From Longimicrobiales bacterium (GTDB lineage: Bacteria; Gemmatimonadota; Gemmatimonadetes; Longimicrobiales; Gaopeijiaceae): a DNA stretch of 64,000 bases. The number at the start of each line of letters is the position of its first letter. The stretch's first letter is position 1. The notes below the pieces were generated by a model that was given only the letters and a program-made list of their open reading frames with translations, ran no database searches and was not told the origin of the DNA. This document shows, piece after piece, positions 1 to 7,555 of this stretch. The stretch covers positions 186,001 through 250,000 of the forward strand of contig JANQRP010000002.1 in the NCBI GenBank assembly GCA_028284495.1. Reading direction: 5' to 3'. Made by a program: the position numbers and the translations under genes.

Positions 1-1
1 G

Positions 2-295
2 TCACTTGCGAGGGTTGCCGTCTTCGCGCTGGCGGCCGTCGGCGCGGCTCTCGCGCAGCGGGACCACGAGTGGGTTCGGCTGGATTTCGACCAGAGGACC
101 CACCCGTTGGTGGAGAAGCTGACGGTGGCGGGCGGCTCAGTACTTCTCACCGCTTGCGCACTCGCAGGCGTCCCGTCGGTCGTGGGAGTTCGTTCGTCTG
201 ATGGCCTCGTCCCGGCTTGGGTACCGAACGTTCTACTCGCCGTTGGAGGCATCGCGGTCCTAGCCGTTCTGCTCGCGGCCCGGCACGACGACTAG
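2..295 (+). CDS. TRAP transporter small permease (DctQ-like), 3' part
   Basis: The 5' end lies outside the window. The visible 97 codons hold three hydrophobic stretches (about residues 4-18, 39-59 and 76-93), separated by a charged loop (HEWVRLDFDQR). That layout fits the second half of a four-helix DctQ subunit, which joins the large DctM permease in the inner membrane for Na+- or H+-driven uptake of carboxylates or amino-acid-like solutes. The TAG stop overlaps the GTG start of the next gene (TAGTG), so the two are translationally coupled. The periplasmic binding subunit is expected upstream but is not visible. Assignment relies mainly on the DctM neighbour, because a DctQ fragment alone has little sequence signature. 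Confidence 0.72.
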   Translation, partial: SLARVAVFALAAVGAALAQRDHEWVRLDFDQRTHPLVEKLTVAGGSVLLTACALAGVPSVVGVRSSDGLVPAWVPNVLLAVGGIAVLAVLLAARHDD

Positions 296-1578
296 TGGGA
301 GCGCTGCTTGCTCTCGGCGCGATGGTCGCATTGGCCTTGGCGGGAGCTCCGTTGGTCTGGGCTCTCCTCGTGCCGTCGGCGCTAGTGCTGGTCCTGCTTC
401 TAGGTATGCCCTTGGCGTTCGTCGGCGATCAGCTCATCGTCGGCCTCAGTCCCTTCGTGATTGTCGCGATCCCGCTGTACTTGATGGCCGGCCAGCTCCT
501 CAACGTTGGCGGCGTAGTCGACTTCGTATTCCGGTCCGTGGGAGGAGGAGCCGGTCGCTCTCGGCGCCATCTGCCCGCCGTCAACGTAGGTTTGAGTACC
601 GCGCTGGCCGGGATCAACGGATCCGCCTTGGCGGACGCTACCGCGGTTGGAGGGTTGACCGCGCCGATAATGAGGAAGGCGGGCTACACACCCGGCTACA
701 TTGGGGCGCTGACAGCGGCGTCATCGGTGATTGGTCCGCTTGTCCCGCCGTCGATCGTCTTCATCTACTATGGGTCGGTCTTGAGTGTGCCGGTTGGTGA
801 CTTGTTCGCCGCGGGAGCCGTTCCCGGAGGCCTCGTGGCGCTGAGCCTGATGGCCGTGGTGTATCTGAGGCCCAAGGAGGGGGACCTAGATGCGAGTCCG
901 GAGGGAGTGTCGGTACCGAACTCACTGCAGTGCAGTTTGCGCTTCTGGGCGATACTGGCCGCTTTCCCAGCTGTACTTCTGGCCATGGTAGTAGGCGTCG
1001 TTTCGCCAACCGAAGGGGCGGCGCTTACGGTGTTGGTGGCGGCGGCGTGTGTTGTCCTTGCGCGTCTGAAGCCGCTCGCCGGTGCTTCACTTCAGGCAGC
1101 GCAACGGACGGCAGCTCAGTTGGCTGACGTACTACTTCTGATCGCGGCGTCAAACCTACTGGCGGCTATTATCCTCCTCGATCCATCGAGTGCTCGGCTC
1201 GTCGAGGAGCTTGCGGCCGCCCCATCGACTCCCCTCGGGGCTCTCTTCACTCTGAACGTGCTTTTACTCGGTCTAGGCGCTGTCCTGGACACGTTTCCTG
1301 CGATCGCGGTCGTCAGCGCAATAATCCCGTCGCTCGTCGAAGCCCACGGGCTCGATCCGGTCCACGTGGGGCTAGTGGTGGTACTGAACCTGATGGTCGG
1401 GGCTGTAACGCCTCCAGTCGGCCTTTGCCTGTTCGCGTCGGCCAAGGCGACTGGCGCTCCGGTTCGAGAAGTCCTTCGCGAAGTCCTCCCGTTCGTCGCG
1501 GTCTTGGTCGGGGTCCTTGTCCTCGTGACTGTGTTCCCACAGATCAGTCTGCTAATACCCAACTACTTCCACGGCTGA
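295..1578 (+). CDS. TRAP transporter large permease (DctM-like)
   Basis: This is a 427-residue polytopic membrane protein, the normal length for DctM. It is mostly hydrophobic helices. Family-typical elements are a GMPLAFVGD segment near residue 40, the GINGSALADATAVGG region near 105, TAASSVIGPLVPPSI near 140, and PPVGLCLFASAKATG near the C-terminus. DctM forms the transport channel of tripartite ATP-independent periplasmic transporters. The GTG start overlapping the DctQ stop was chosen because longer alternatives run antiparallel to the obvious DctQ frame and add an arginine-rich stretch. Only 7 bases separate it from the KamA-like gene, suggesting one transcript. The substrate cannot be read from the sequence. 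Confidence 0.88.
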   Translation: MGALLALGAMVALALAGAPLVWALLVPSALVLVLLLGMPLAFVGDQLIVGLSPFVIVAIPLYLMAGQLLNVGGVVDFVFRSVGGGAGRSRRHLPAVNVGLSTALAGINGSALADATAVGGLTAPIMRKAGYTPGYIGALTAASSVIGPLVPPSIVFIYYGSVLSVPVGDLFAAGAVPGGLVALSLMAVVYLRPKEGDLDASPEGVSVPNSLQCSLRFWAILAAFPAVLLAMVVGVVSPTEGAALTVLVAAACVVLARLKPLAGASLQAAQRTAAQLADVLLLIAASNLLAAIILLDPSSARLVEELAAAPSTPLGALFTLNVLLLGLGAVLDTFPAIAVVSAIIPSLVEAHGLDPVHVGLVVVLNLMVGAVTPPVGLCLFASAKATGAPVREVLREVLPFVAVLVGVLVLVTVFPQISLLIPNYFHG

Positions 1579-1585
1579 CCCCAAC

Positions 1586-2701
1586 ATGCTTAGACCCCCG
1601 ATCGCCTCGTCCCGTTGTCGTCCCGATGCGTCCGGAGGCGACGCTGCGTGGATTACGGACTTGCAGAACCGGTTCTTCGACGTGCGATCAGCCATGGACT
1701 ACGTCGGTTTCGACGCGGACGAGTTATCATGGGTAGAAGAGCGTCCCCGCTATCAGTTCTGTTTGAATGTTGCGGTCGCAGATCGTATGAGGTCGTTGCT
1801 CGAAGGCGGTCGACGTGGCGACTTTGAGGCGATAGCTAGGATCTACTTCCCTGATCGAAGGGAGCTAAGCGCTGCGGCGCGACGGTTTCCGCGGACTGGC
1901 ATCGGCGAGGAACAGGCAGCACTCGCCGACAACGTGTACCAGTTCTACCCAGACCGCGTTCTACTTCGAATCAATGGCTTCTGTGCCTCCCTCTGTCGAT
2001 ACTGTTTCGTGCGGCACAAGGTGTCGGGTTCAGGCTCTACCGTAGGCCGAGCCGCATTCGACGACATGGTTGAGAAGTTAAGGGGCCGTCCGGGGGTTCG
2101 GGATCTGATTCTCTCCGGTGGCGACCCTCTCTTGCTCTCGGACAGTTGGATGAGGTACGTCTTGGAGCGTGTTGACGAAGTCCCCTCACTGAGGGTCGTT
2201 CGATTCGACACGAAGGTTCCGAACACCCTCCCTTCGCGAATCACCGATGAGCTTGTCCTGGCCCTAAGTCAGCTCGAGCAGACGACTGCCTACGTGAACA
2301 TCCACTTCTCTCACGTCGCTGAACTGGATGCTTCGGTCGAGAGAGCGGCGAGGAAGCTGAGGAGAGCTGGTTGCGTGTTGGGAGCACACATCCCGCTGCT
2401 TCGAGGCGTAAATGACTCGCCTAGTCAGTTGAGGTCGTTGTGTCAGGCCCTTCTTGAGATCGGAGTTCGGCCGTACATGCTTCTGCAGTACATCCCCACC
2501 GATGGGGCAGACCACTGGAGAGTGCCCGTTGAAGAAGGGCAGGCGATAATCGACGAAGTTTGGGGAAGCGTGTCAGGCTTGGCGGTCCCTCACTACGTGG
2601 CGTACCTCCCTCACGGCGAAGGCAAGGCCCTTCTGACACCCAATCATCTAGAGGGGGAAGGGATTCGCTCGAAGCGTGGAACGGTCTTCCCCCTGACGTA
2701 G
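1586..2701 (+). CDS. KamA-like radical SAM aminomutase
   Basis: A 371-residue protein of the lysine 2,3-aminomutase/EpmB family. The radical SAM cluster motif CxxxCxxC is C133, C137 and C140. An SGGDPL motif (residues 177-182) follows, and K347 in HGEGK sits where the family places the lysine that binds pyridoxal phosphate. Family members move an amino group between carbons 2 and 3 of an amino acid using a 5'-deoxyadenosyl radical. The protein ends about 25 residues after K347, so the cysteine-containing tail of classical KamA is missing. It follows DctM by 7 bases, which suggests that the amino acid it isomerises, or its beta-amino product, is moved by that transporter. Lysine, glutamate and other substrates remain possible. 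Confidence 0.85.
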   Translation: MLRPPIASSRCRPDASGGDAAWITDLQNRFFDVRSAMDYVGFDADELSWVEERPRYQFCLNVAVADRMRSLLEGGRRGDFEAIARIYFPDRRELSAAARRFPRTGIGEEQAALADNVYQFYPDRVLLRINGFCASLCRYCFVRHKVSGSGSTVGRAAFDDMVEKLRGRPGVRDLILSGGDPLLLSDSWMRYVLERVDEVPSLRVVRFDTKVPNTLPSRITDELVLALSQLEQTTAYVNIHFSHVAELDASVERAARKLRRAGCVLGAHIPLLRGVNDSPSQLRSLCQALLEIGVRPYMLLQYIPTDGADHWRVPVEEGQAIIDEVWGSVSGLAVPHYVAYLPHGEGKALLTPNHLEGEGIRSKRGTVFPLT

Positions 2702-3162
2702 ATCCAGCCCCAACCGGGGCGGAGCGGGGGAGTCGAGTTGCTTGCGGCTCGGGCGCTGGAATCGGTCTTCTGGACTACTCGCTCGGTTCCCCATGCCCGA
2801 CGGCACGAAGGGGGCGCTCGGGAGGGACCATGGGCGGGCTCGATCACGACCCCGTACGTCGTCCATTGACTCGATCTCCCATGTCGAGAAGTTGCACACT
2901 GGGTGATCGGGCCGGACACGTCCTGTCACTATCGGGCCGGCCGCAACTGGCGATTGCCGCCGGCATCCGCTCCCGTTCACATGGGTGAATCACGGCCCCG
3001 AGCACGCCGGTGTCCTCGAAGAGTAGCCGGAGCGTGGGGGGGCTGGAGTTAACTGACGGCTCTGTGCCTCGGGCCGGGCCGGCAACCCCGACACGTCGAC
3101 CGCCATCCCGGGCTGCGTCAAGGCACAGTGATCGAGCTATCCGTCCCGTCTCAGCTCTTCCA
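2702..3162. other. Intergenic region between convergent KamA-like and defence genes
   Basis: This stretch holds no convincing gene; reading frames crossing it lack family-like sequence. Immediately after the KamA stop is a short hairpin, GCCCC-AACC-GGGGC (2707-2720), without a T-tract, which could be a weak terminator. Nothing else was recognised. It separates two operons pointing at each other. Confidence 0.5.
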
Positions 3163-3894
3163 CTAGTCTGCGCTCCCGTCCAAGAAGTGGTCGAACTCAT
3201 CCGGCAATAGGGCAATAATCTTCTCTGGCGGCAGCCCGTAGATGTCCCAAGTGAGATCGATTTGCGCGAGGACATCGACCAGCCTCCTGACGCCGCCGTT
3301 CCCGTTCTTCGTGTGCCCCCTGACCAGCGTGCCGGCCTCGGCGTCGTAGTACAGTCGCGTGGCCACCTCCACGATTGACGCCGATCGCACAAGGTCCTGC
3401 CGGGACGCGATTTGCTCAACCAAGTCACCTGGCCTCTCCACCGGCGTGGCCAGAATCGCACGTGCCCGTTCCGGGTCATCGGCGTGCGCACGATAGATTG
3501 AGTAGGGACCCGCGAGGAAGTGCCTGTAGTATCGCCTATCGGACTCGACCTCAAGCACCCACCGTGACGCTGCACCTAATTTGTGAGCCCCTCCCAGCGC
3601 GTCCTTCAGGCTAGGCAGATAGAGGGCAGCAAGCCACGTCCACAGCCCACGGTCGCGCAGGACGTCCGCATCGCCTTGCGGGAGATACGCCAGCAGCTCG
3701 AAGAAGTACCTCCCCGCCTCAAAGCGCGTCGGGAAGTCCAAGATCTCGACCTGAATCTCGGACCACCCGGGTGCCAGCCTCTCGTCGGCAAGGAGAACCT
3801 CGAGCTCTACGCTCTCTCCCACCCGAAGGCGGTCGAGAGCGTCCTCGAAAGCGGCGACGCCTTCCGCAGTGAAGCGCCGAAGTTGCTTCGCCAT
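3163..3894 (-). CDS. Uncharacterised protein, last gene of the GHKL/Dcm defence operon
   Basis: A 243-residue soluble protein with no signal peptide or membrane helix. It has a conserved-looking core: WTWLAALYL near residue 85, RRYYRHFLAGPYSIYRAH near 120, EQIASRQDLV near 160, and a C-terminal GGVRRLVDVLAQIDLTWDIYGLP segment. From memory this resembles the family labelled DUF6339 in some databases; that link is unverified. No PD-(D/E)xK, HNH or Walker motif is visible. Its ATG overlaps the stop of the preceding gene by one base (TGATG), so it is co-translated with it and belongs to the ATPase operon. Possible roles are effector, DNA-binding or scaffold subunit of the defence system. Confidence 0.8.
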   Translation of the reverse strand: MAKQLRRFTAEGVAAFEDALDRLRVGESVELEVLLADERLAPGWSEIQVEILDFPTRFEAGRYFFELLAYLPQGDADVLRDRGLWTWLAALYLPSLKDALGGAHKLGAASRWVLEVESDRRYYRHFLAGPYSIYRAHADDPERARAILATPVERPGDLVEQIASRQDLVRSASIVEVATRLYYDAEAGTLVRGHTKNGNGGVRRLVDVLAQIDLTWDIYGLPPEKIIALLPDEFDHFLDGSAD

Positions 3895-4652
3895 CAGTCT
3901 TGGTCCTCGACGGTTGAGAGGAACTGGTCGAGGAGGCGCTTCGAGCGCGCAAATGCGGCGACGGCCTCGGTAATCGCTTCGGCACGCTCTACTTCATCCA
4001 TCCCTTGCCATTCGAGCGGGTCTTGCCCCAGCTGTCGGGCGAACGTGACCCAAAGGGCTAGGTCAGAGTCGGTCTCCTCAGGCTCACCCTCTATCGCCAG
4101 GGTGACATCAACCCACTCCAAACAGCGACGTAGTACTTCGGGGAGGACCAGTGTCTGGAAGGCGGGGCTGACCGTGAACCCTCGCCAATCGTCGATCGCG
4201 GAGTTCACCAACAGAATCGGAGCTTCGTCTTCGACACTTACTCGCCACATGGTCTGCCCCATCCCGTCGTCGGGCCGGGCAGGGATCATCGATCGCGTGG
4301 GCACCGACCCGTGTTCAAGAGAAGGTCTCAAACGGTCGGCCTGCGCGAGCAGCAGCCCGCCCTCGTCGCCGGTGCCGACAACCTTCACCCGCACCTTTAC
4401 CAAGTCGGGCACGCCGAACTCCGGCAGCGGGTGACCAATTGGGAGGTCGAGGCTCCCGACCGTCCCGGCGGAAATTCTCGACACCGTGGTGCGCTCGTAC
4501 GCCTCCACTATCACCTCGGCCTCAGCCGGAAGATCTCTTGGCAGGGACAAGGCCGAGAGATCTAGGACCGGAACGCCTCCCTCAACCCTCAGCGCGAGCT
4601 GCATGTGGGATCGGGCGATACGCTTTCGACCGGTGAAGTTGAGCCTGATCAT
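3894..4652 (-). CDS. Uncharacterised protein encoded directly after the GHKL ATPase
   Basis: A 252-residue soluble protein that I cannot assign to a family. The N-terminus (MIRLNFTGRKRI) and the following alternating hydrophobic segments suggest a beta-rich N-terminal half; the second half (residues 150-250) is mostly helical and acidic. No catalytic motif of a nuclease, methylase or ATPase was seen. The ATG overlaps the ATPase stop codon (ATGA), with a good ribosome site GAGGGGA just upstream, so its dose is tied to the ATPase. That coupling suggests a stoichiometric partner of the ATPase or of the downstream 243-residue protein. Confidence 0.8.
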   Translation of the reverse strand: MIRLNFTGRKRIARSHMQLALRVEGGVPVLDLSALSLPRDLPAEAEVIVEAYERTTVSRISAGTVGSLDLPIGHPLPEFGVPDLVKVRVKVVGTGDEGGLLLAQADRLRPSLEHGSVPTRSMIPARPDDGMGQTMWRVSVEDEAPILLVNSAIDDWRGFTVSPAFQTLVLPEVLRRCLEWVDVTLAIEGEPEETDSDLALWVTFARQLGQDPLEWQGMDEVERAEAITEAVAAFARSKRLLDQFLSTVEDQD

Positions 4653-6559
4653 TCTGTCCCCTCGTCAAGGACGTCCCTAACTGCGAGGTCGCGGGTCACG
4701 TCGAACCCGATCACCGAGATCTCAAACCTCTCCGCGTCGAGCACCCTGCACTCAATCAGGTTCTCTGAGACGCTCACCTCATCACATCCATCGGACTGAA
4801 CTTCGAAGGTGCCAGACGTGAGCCGAAAGTCGTCCGGCTTCCACCTCTTGATCGGGTTGCCGCGGCGCCGATTGTAGCCCACTGCCAAACTCAGGCGGGA
4901 GTACGGCGGGACGTCCTCACGGACCCGGGCCCGGAAACCGCCAGTGATGGGGTAGACGCTGACCTTCCTAGGCGACGACTCCGGAGGTGTCGGTGGCGGT
5001 GGCTTCGGGTCATCACCCCGTGGCTTGCCACCACTAGGCTTCTTCGTGCCCTTGGACTCGCCCGGCACCGGGAAGAAGTCAGCCAACACCTCGTGGTCGA
5101 CCTCTTCGTCGTCGCCGCGAACGAGTCGGAGGAGACTCTCAGGTGCCCGCTTGATAAACCCCAGCCAGTTTCGCCCTTGGGCGTACTTCCCTTTGAACTG
5201 CTCCGTCCCGGAGTTCCAATTGACGTGCGCAGGTCCCTCGCTGTCCCCGACCATCCTCGCTAGCTCGTCATCATCAACCAAGACGATTGTCCGATGACCC
5301 GGCGCACTCTTGCTCCGTACATCCGGGATGAGGAGTCCTTCACGCACGAAGACCGGTCGGTGCTGTCCCTGCTCCACACGCTCAAGCACAACATCGAAGA
5401 AGGACAGGGTCTCTTCGTTGGCAATCTTGTTGATGACCGGTACAGGGACCCTCACAATCGCACGGCCAGATGTTGACAACACGGTCCGCAGAGTCGCCTG
5501 CCCGTCCTCATCGAGGTATCCGCTCTTCCAGCTAGGGTCACCAACTGGCGGGAGCTCCACTGTGACTTCCTTCTCTCGCTTCCGGGCGAGGTACCAGTCT
5601 ACGAGTTCGATGTTGGCGAGCAGTGAGTCTGCTTCGTCCGGCTCGAAGTGGCCTCGCACCACGGCGCGCAATGTGGTAGCAGTTATCTCCACGTCGGCGG
5701 ACAGGCTCGGAGCAGAGACGGTCACTTCTAGCCGACGGTCCAGGATCGCGATGAAATACTCTGAACAGATCGCTTTTACCAATCCGCTGCCGGTCAGTCC
5801 ATCCCACGCGTAGGGCACCACGACTGACAGGCCCGGTTCGTCTCGTCGGGACACCTTCCAAGTATCGCGAAATTCGTCGATGATGCTCGCGTCCGATGTC
5901 GGAATCGGAACCCCACTCGCGTCGAGCTCAGCCCAGTACCCATCCGGCTGGAAGTCATCGTCTCCGATGCTGTGGTTCTTTAGCACTGCTTGCCCAAGAA
6001 GCAGTGGCCCAGGGTGGGGACCATCGTGTCTCACCGTGAGCGCAAAGAAGGTGTTAATCGCACCCGAATCTGGGAAGACATACTTTCCGATTCCCCAGCG
6101 CCCGATGTCCGTCCCCGATTTTCCGGACTTGCCTTCCGCTCGCACGAAGTAGAAGAAGTGATTCTCCTCACCTCCGGCTGGCTCGCGGGTCGCGTGGATG
6201 TCTCCAATCAGCCCTTTGGTCCCAAAGTCTTCGACGACGAAGTACTGGCAGTGCTCGTCGAAAGCTTGAGCCGCGCGGGGGCTCGACGCTTCGACGTGAG
6301 GCACTAGGCCTGAGAAGTAGGGTCTCGCCACGCTAGGAGGAAGCGCCGCCCCCGCCTCTGAGGCATAGACCCGGACTCGGGCCAGCCCCCCCTTCTCGAC
6401 CGTCGCATCCATCGGATTCTGCCCGATACCCTCCCGCGTGATCTTGCTCGCGGGATCCTTGATGGTATCAGTGTTGAAGAATTCGCCCTGAACCGGATCA
6501 CGGAGCTTCGACATCGGCGGGCGGGGTGCTTGGATCCAATGAAGTCTATGTGCGGTCAT
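4649..6559 (-). CDS. GHKL ATPase of MORC/MutL type, defence-associated
   Basis: A 636-residue protein with a Bergerat-fold ATPase at the N-terminus. The N-box is TREGIGQNPMDA (residues 41-52, E43 and N48), box G1 is VEDFGTKGL (109-117) and box G2 is GRWGIGKY (153-160). Usual N-boxes space E and N by four residues; here the spacing is five and proline replaces serine after N. A middle domain follows. A Pro/Lys-rich linker (about 500-530) then leads to a beta-rich C-terminal domain. Such MutL/MORC-like ATPases are known from restriction-modification neighbourhoods with Dcm and Vsr, where ATP-driven dimerisation is thought to act as a DNA clamp. M16 is an alternative start. The nucleolytic partner is not evident. 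Confidence 0.85.
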   Translation of the reverse strand: MTAHRLHWIQAPRPPMSKLRDPVQGEFFNTDTIKDPASKITREGIGQNPMDATVEKGGLARVRVYASEAGAALPPSVARPYFSGLVPHVEASSPRAAQAFDEHCQYFVVEDFGTKGLIGDIHATREPAGGEENHFFYFVRAEGKSGKSGTDIGRWGIGKYVFPDSGAINTFFALTVRHDGPHPGPLLLGQAVLKNHSIGDDDFQPDGYWAELDASGVPIPTSDASIIDEFRDTWKVSRRDEPGLSVVVPYAWDGLTGSGLVKAICSEYFIAILDRRLEVTVSAPSLSADVEITATTLRAVVRGHFEPDEADSLLANIELVDWYLARKREKEVTVELPPVGDPSWKSGYLDEDGQATLRTVLSTSGRAIVRVPVPVINKIANEETLSFFDVVLERVEQGQHRPVFVREGLLIPDVRSKSAPGHRTIVLVDDDELARMVGDSEGPAHVNWNSGTEQFKGKYAQGRNWLGFIKRAPESLLRLVRGDDEEVDHEVLADFFPVPGESKGTKKPSGGKPRGDDPKPPPPTPPESSPRKVSVYPITGGFRARVREDVPPYSRLSLAVGYNRRRGNPIKRWKPDDFRLTSGTFEVQSDGCDEVSVSENLIECRVLDAERFEISVIGFDVTRDLAVRDVLDEGTE

Positions 6560-6587
6560 GGTTGTCTGTGGACTTGAAGGTCTCTGA

Positions 6588-7505
6588 TTACTCGACGAGG
6601 CGCACGGCTCTCGCGGTCGCTTCGTATTTGCCCTTAGCCTGCTTCCTTTCCACTAGGCCCCACTCTCTGGTGCGTCCCACCATACCCGCAAGGTTCGTTT
6701 GAAGCTGGGCGCGTGACCACTGGGGGTAGTCGACGGCCAAGCGGCTCAGCAGGCGGTCCCGCGTCGCGACACCCTCGCCAATCCACTCAAGCACGGAGCG
6801 GAACAGCCGATAATCGGGGTGGCCGAGTGACCGGAGGTGTTCGAAGAACGCGAACGTGGCGCGTTCGGCTGGAGCAAGGGCCGAGCAGGTTAGTCCATCG
6901 AGCTCGGCCAGAAGCGAGAGACCTTCACTGGTCGGGGCAACCAAGGCCCCAGCGCCTCCGGCGAGCCCAAGGGAGAAGATCGGCCCGGTCGCCACCTCAT
7001 CCCCGACGAAGAACCGGCGAAATCGGCCCTCCGATGCTTGCGCCTTTCCGACGTTGCTCGGGAACCCCGCTATGTCGTACTCCCGACTGGCCAGCTCGAC
7101 GCGAGCGTTCCAGGAATCCCTCACCACGCTCTCGAGCCACGGAACGAAGGGCACGGGAGCGCCGGCCGTAGCGACATCACCGGTCAGCCGCCAAAGAGCC
7201 CAGAGCGTTGGGAAATCACGGTTGTGCATCCCCCAAGTGGGGGTTGACGGCTCCCCGCACCGCGGGAGCGTCGGCGTGTCCGGGCTGGGAGCCGAGATCT
7301 TCCACCCAGACAGGTCCGAGGCCATCACGGGTCCCGAGCCCTCAAGAGACTCGAGCTCCAGCAGGTGACCATCGATGGCATCCGCGACCAAGGAGTTGCG
7401 GTCAGCGTACACGTGTCCCGCACCCACAACCTGATCGAGCCGCTCAACCAGATGGTCAGGGAGCAGGACCCGAATTAGCCGCCCGCCGCGATCGCGCTTG
7501 TCCAT
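6588..7505 (-). CDS. Ribbon-helix-helix / winged-helix protein of the defence locus
   Basis: A 305-residue protein. Residues 9-50 look like a ribbon-helix-helix DNA-binding domain (RLIRVLLPDHLVERLDQVV, then a helix ending in LVADAIDGHLLEL). The middle (70-200) is of unknown fold. Residues about 215-300 look like a winged-helix domain (RSVLEWIGEGVATRDRLLSRL through GLVERKQAKGKYEATARAV). It lies 51 bases downstream of dcm and 28 bases upstream of the ATPase gene. Its own promoter holds inverted repeats suited to a ribbon-helix-helix dimer, so autoregulation is likely. It could also be a target-recognition subunit of the defence complex; the large size favours more than simple repression. The ATG sits at the predicted +1 position. 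Confidence 0.75.
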   Translation of the reverse strand: MDKRDRGGRLIRVLLPDHLVERLDQVVGAGHVYADRNSLVADAIDGHLLELESLEGSGPVMASDLSGWKISAPSPDTPTLPRCGEPSTPTWGMHNRDFPTLWALWRLTGDVATAGAPVPFVPWLESVVRDSWNARVELASREYDIAGFPSNVGKAQASEGRFRRFFVGDEVATGPIFSLGLAGGAGALVAPTSEGLSLLAELDGLTCSALAPAERATFAFFEHLRSLGHPDYRLFRSVLEWIGEGVATRDRLLSRLAVDYPQWSRAQLQTNLAGMVGRTREWGLVERKQAKGKYEATARAVRLVE

Positions 7506-7539
7506 GGACGTATTTTATACGTATTCTGAAATACGTCAA
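7503..7539 (-). promoter_or_regulatory. Internal promoter and operator upstream of the RHH-ATPase genes
   Basis: On the minus strand a -35 TTGACG (7534-7539), a 16-base spacer and a -10 TAAAAT (7512-7517) lie six bases before the ATG (7503-7505), so the transcript should be leaderless. Embedded in it is a perfect inverted repeat GACGTATTT/AAATACGTC (7507-7515 and 7529-7537) overlapping both hexamers, and a central palindrome ATACGTAT (7517-7524). This is a typical repressor layout, and the first gene encodes a ribbon-helix-helix protein. Confidence 0.7.
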
Positions 7540-7555
7540 GCGTAAGCATGCGTAT

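Noticed and set aside
2707..2720. Short hairpin GCCCC-AACC-GGGGC considered as a strong terminator
   Set aside because: Five-bp stem with no T-tract; noted only in the intergenic entry.
2844..3575. 243-codon minus frame overlapping the start of the defence region
   Set aside because: Out of frame with the convincing 3163-3894 gene and with no recognisable sequence pattern.
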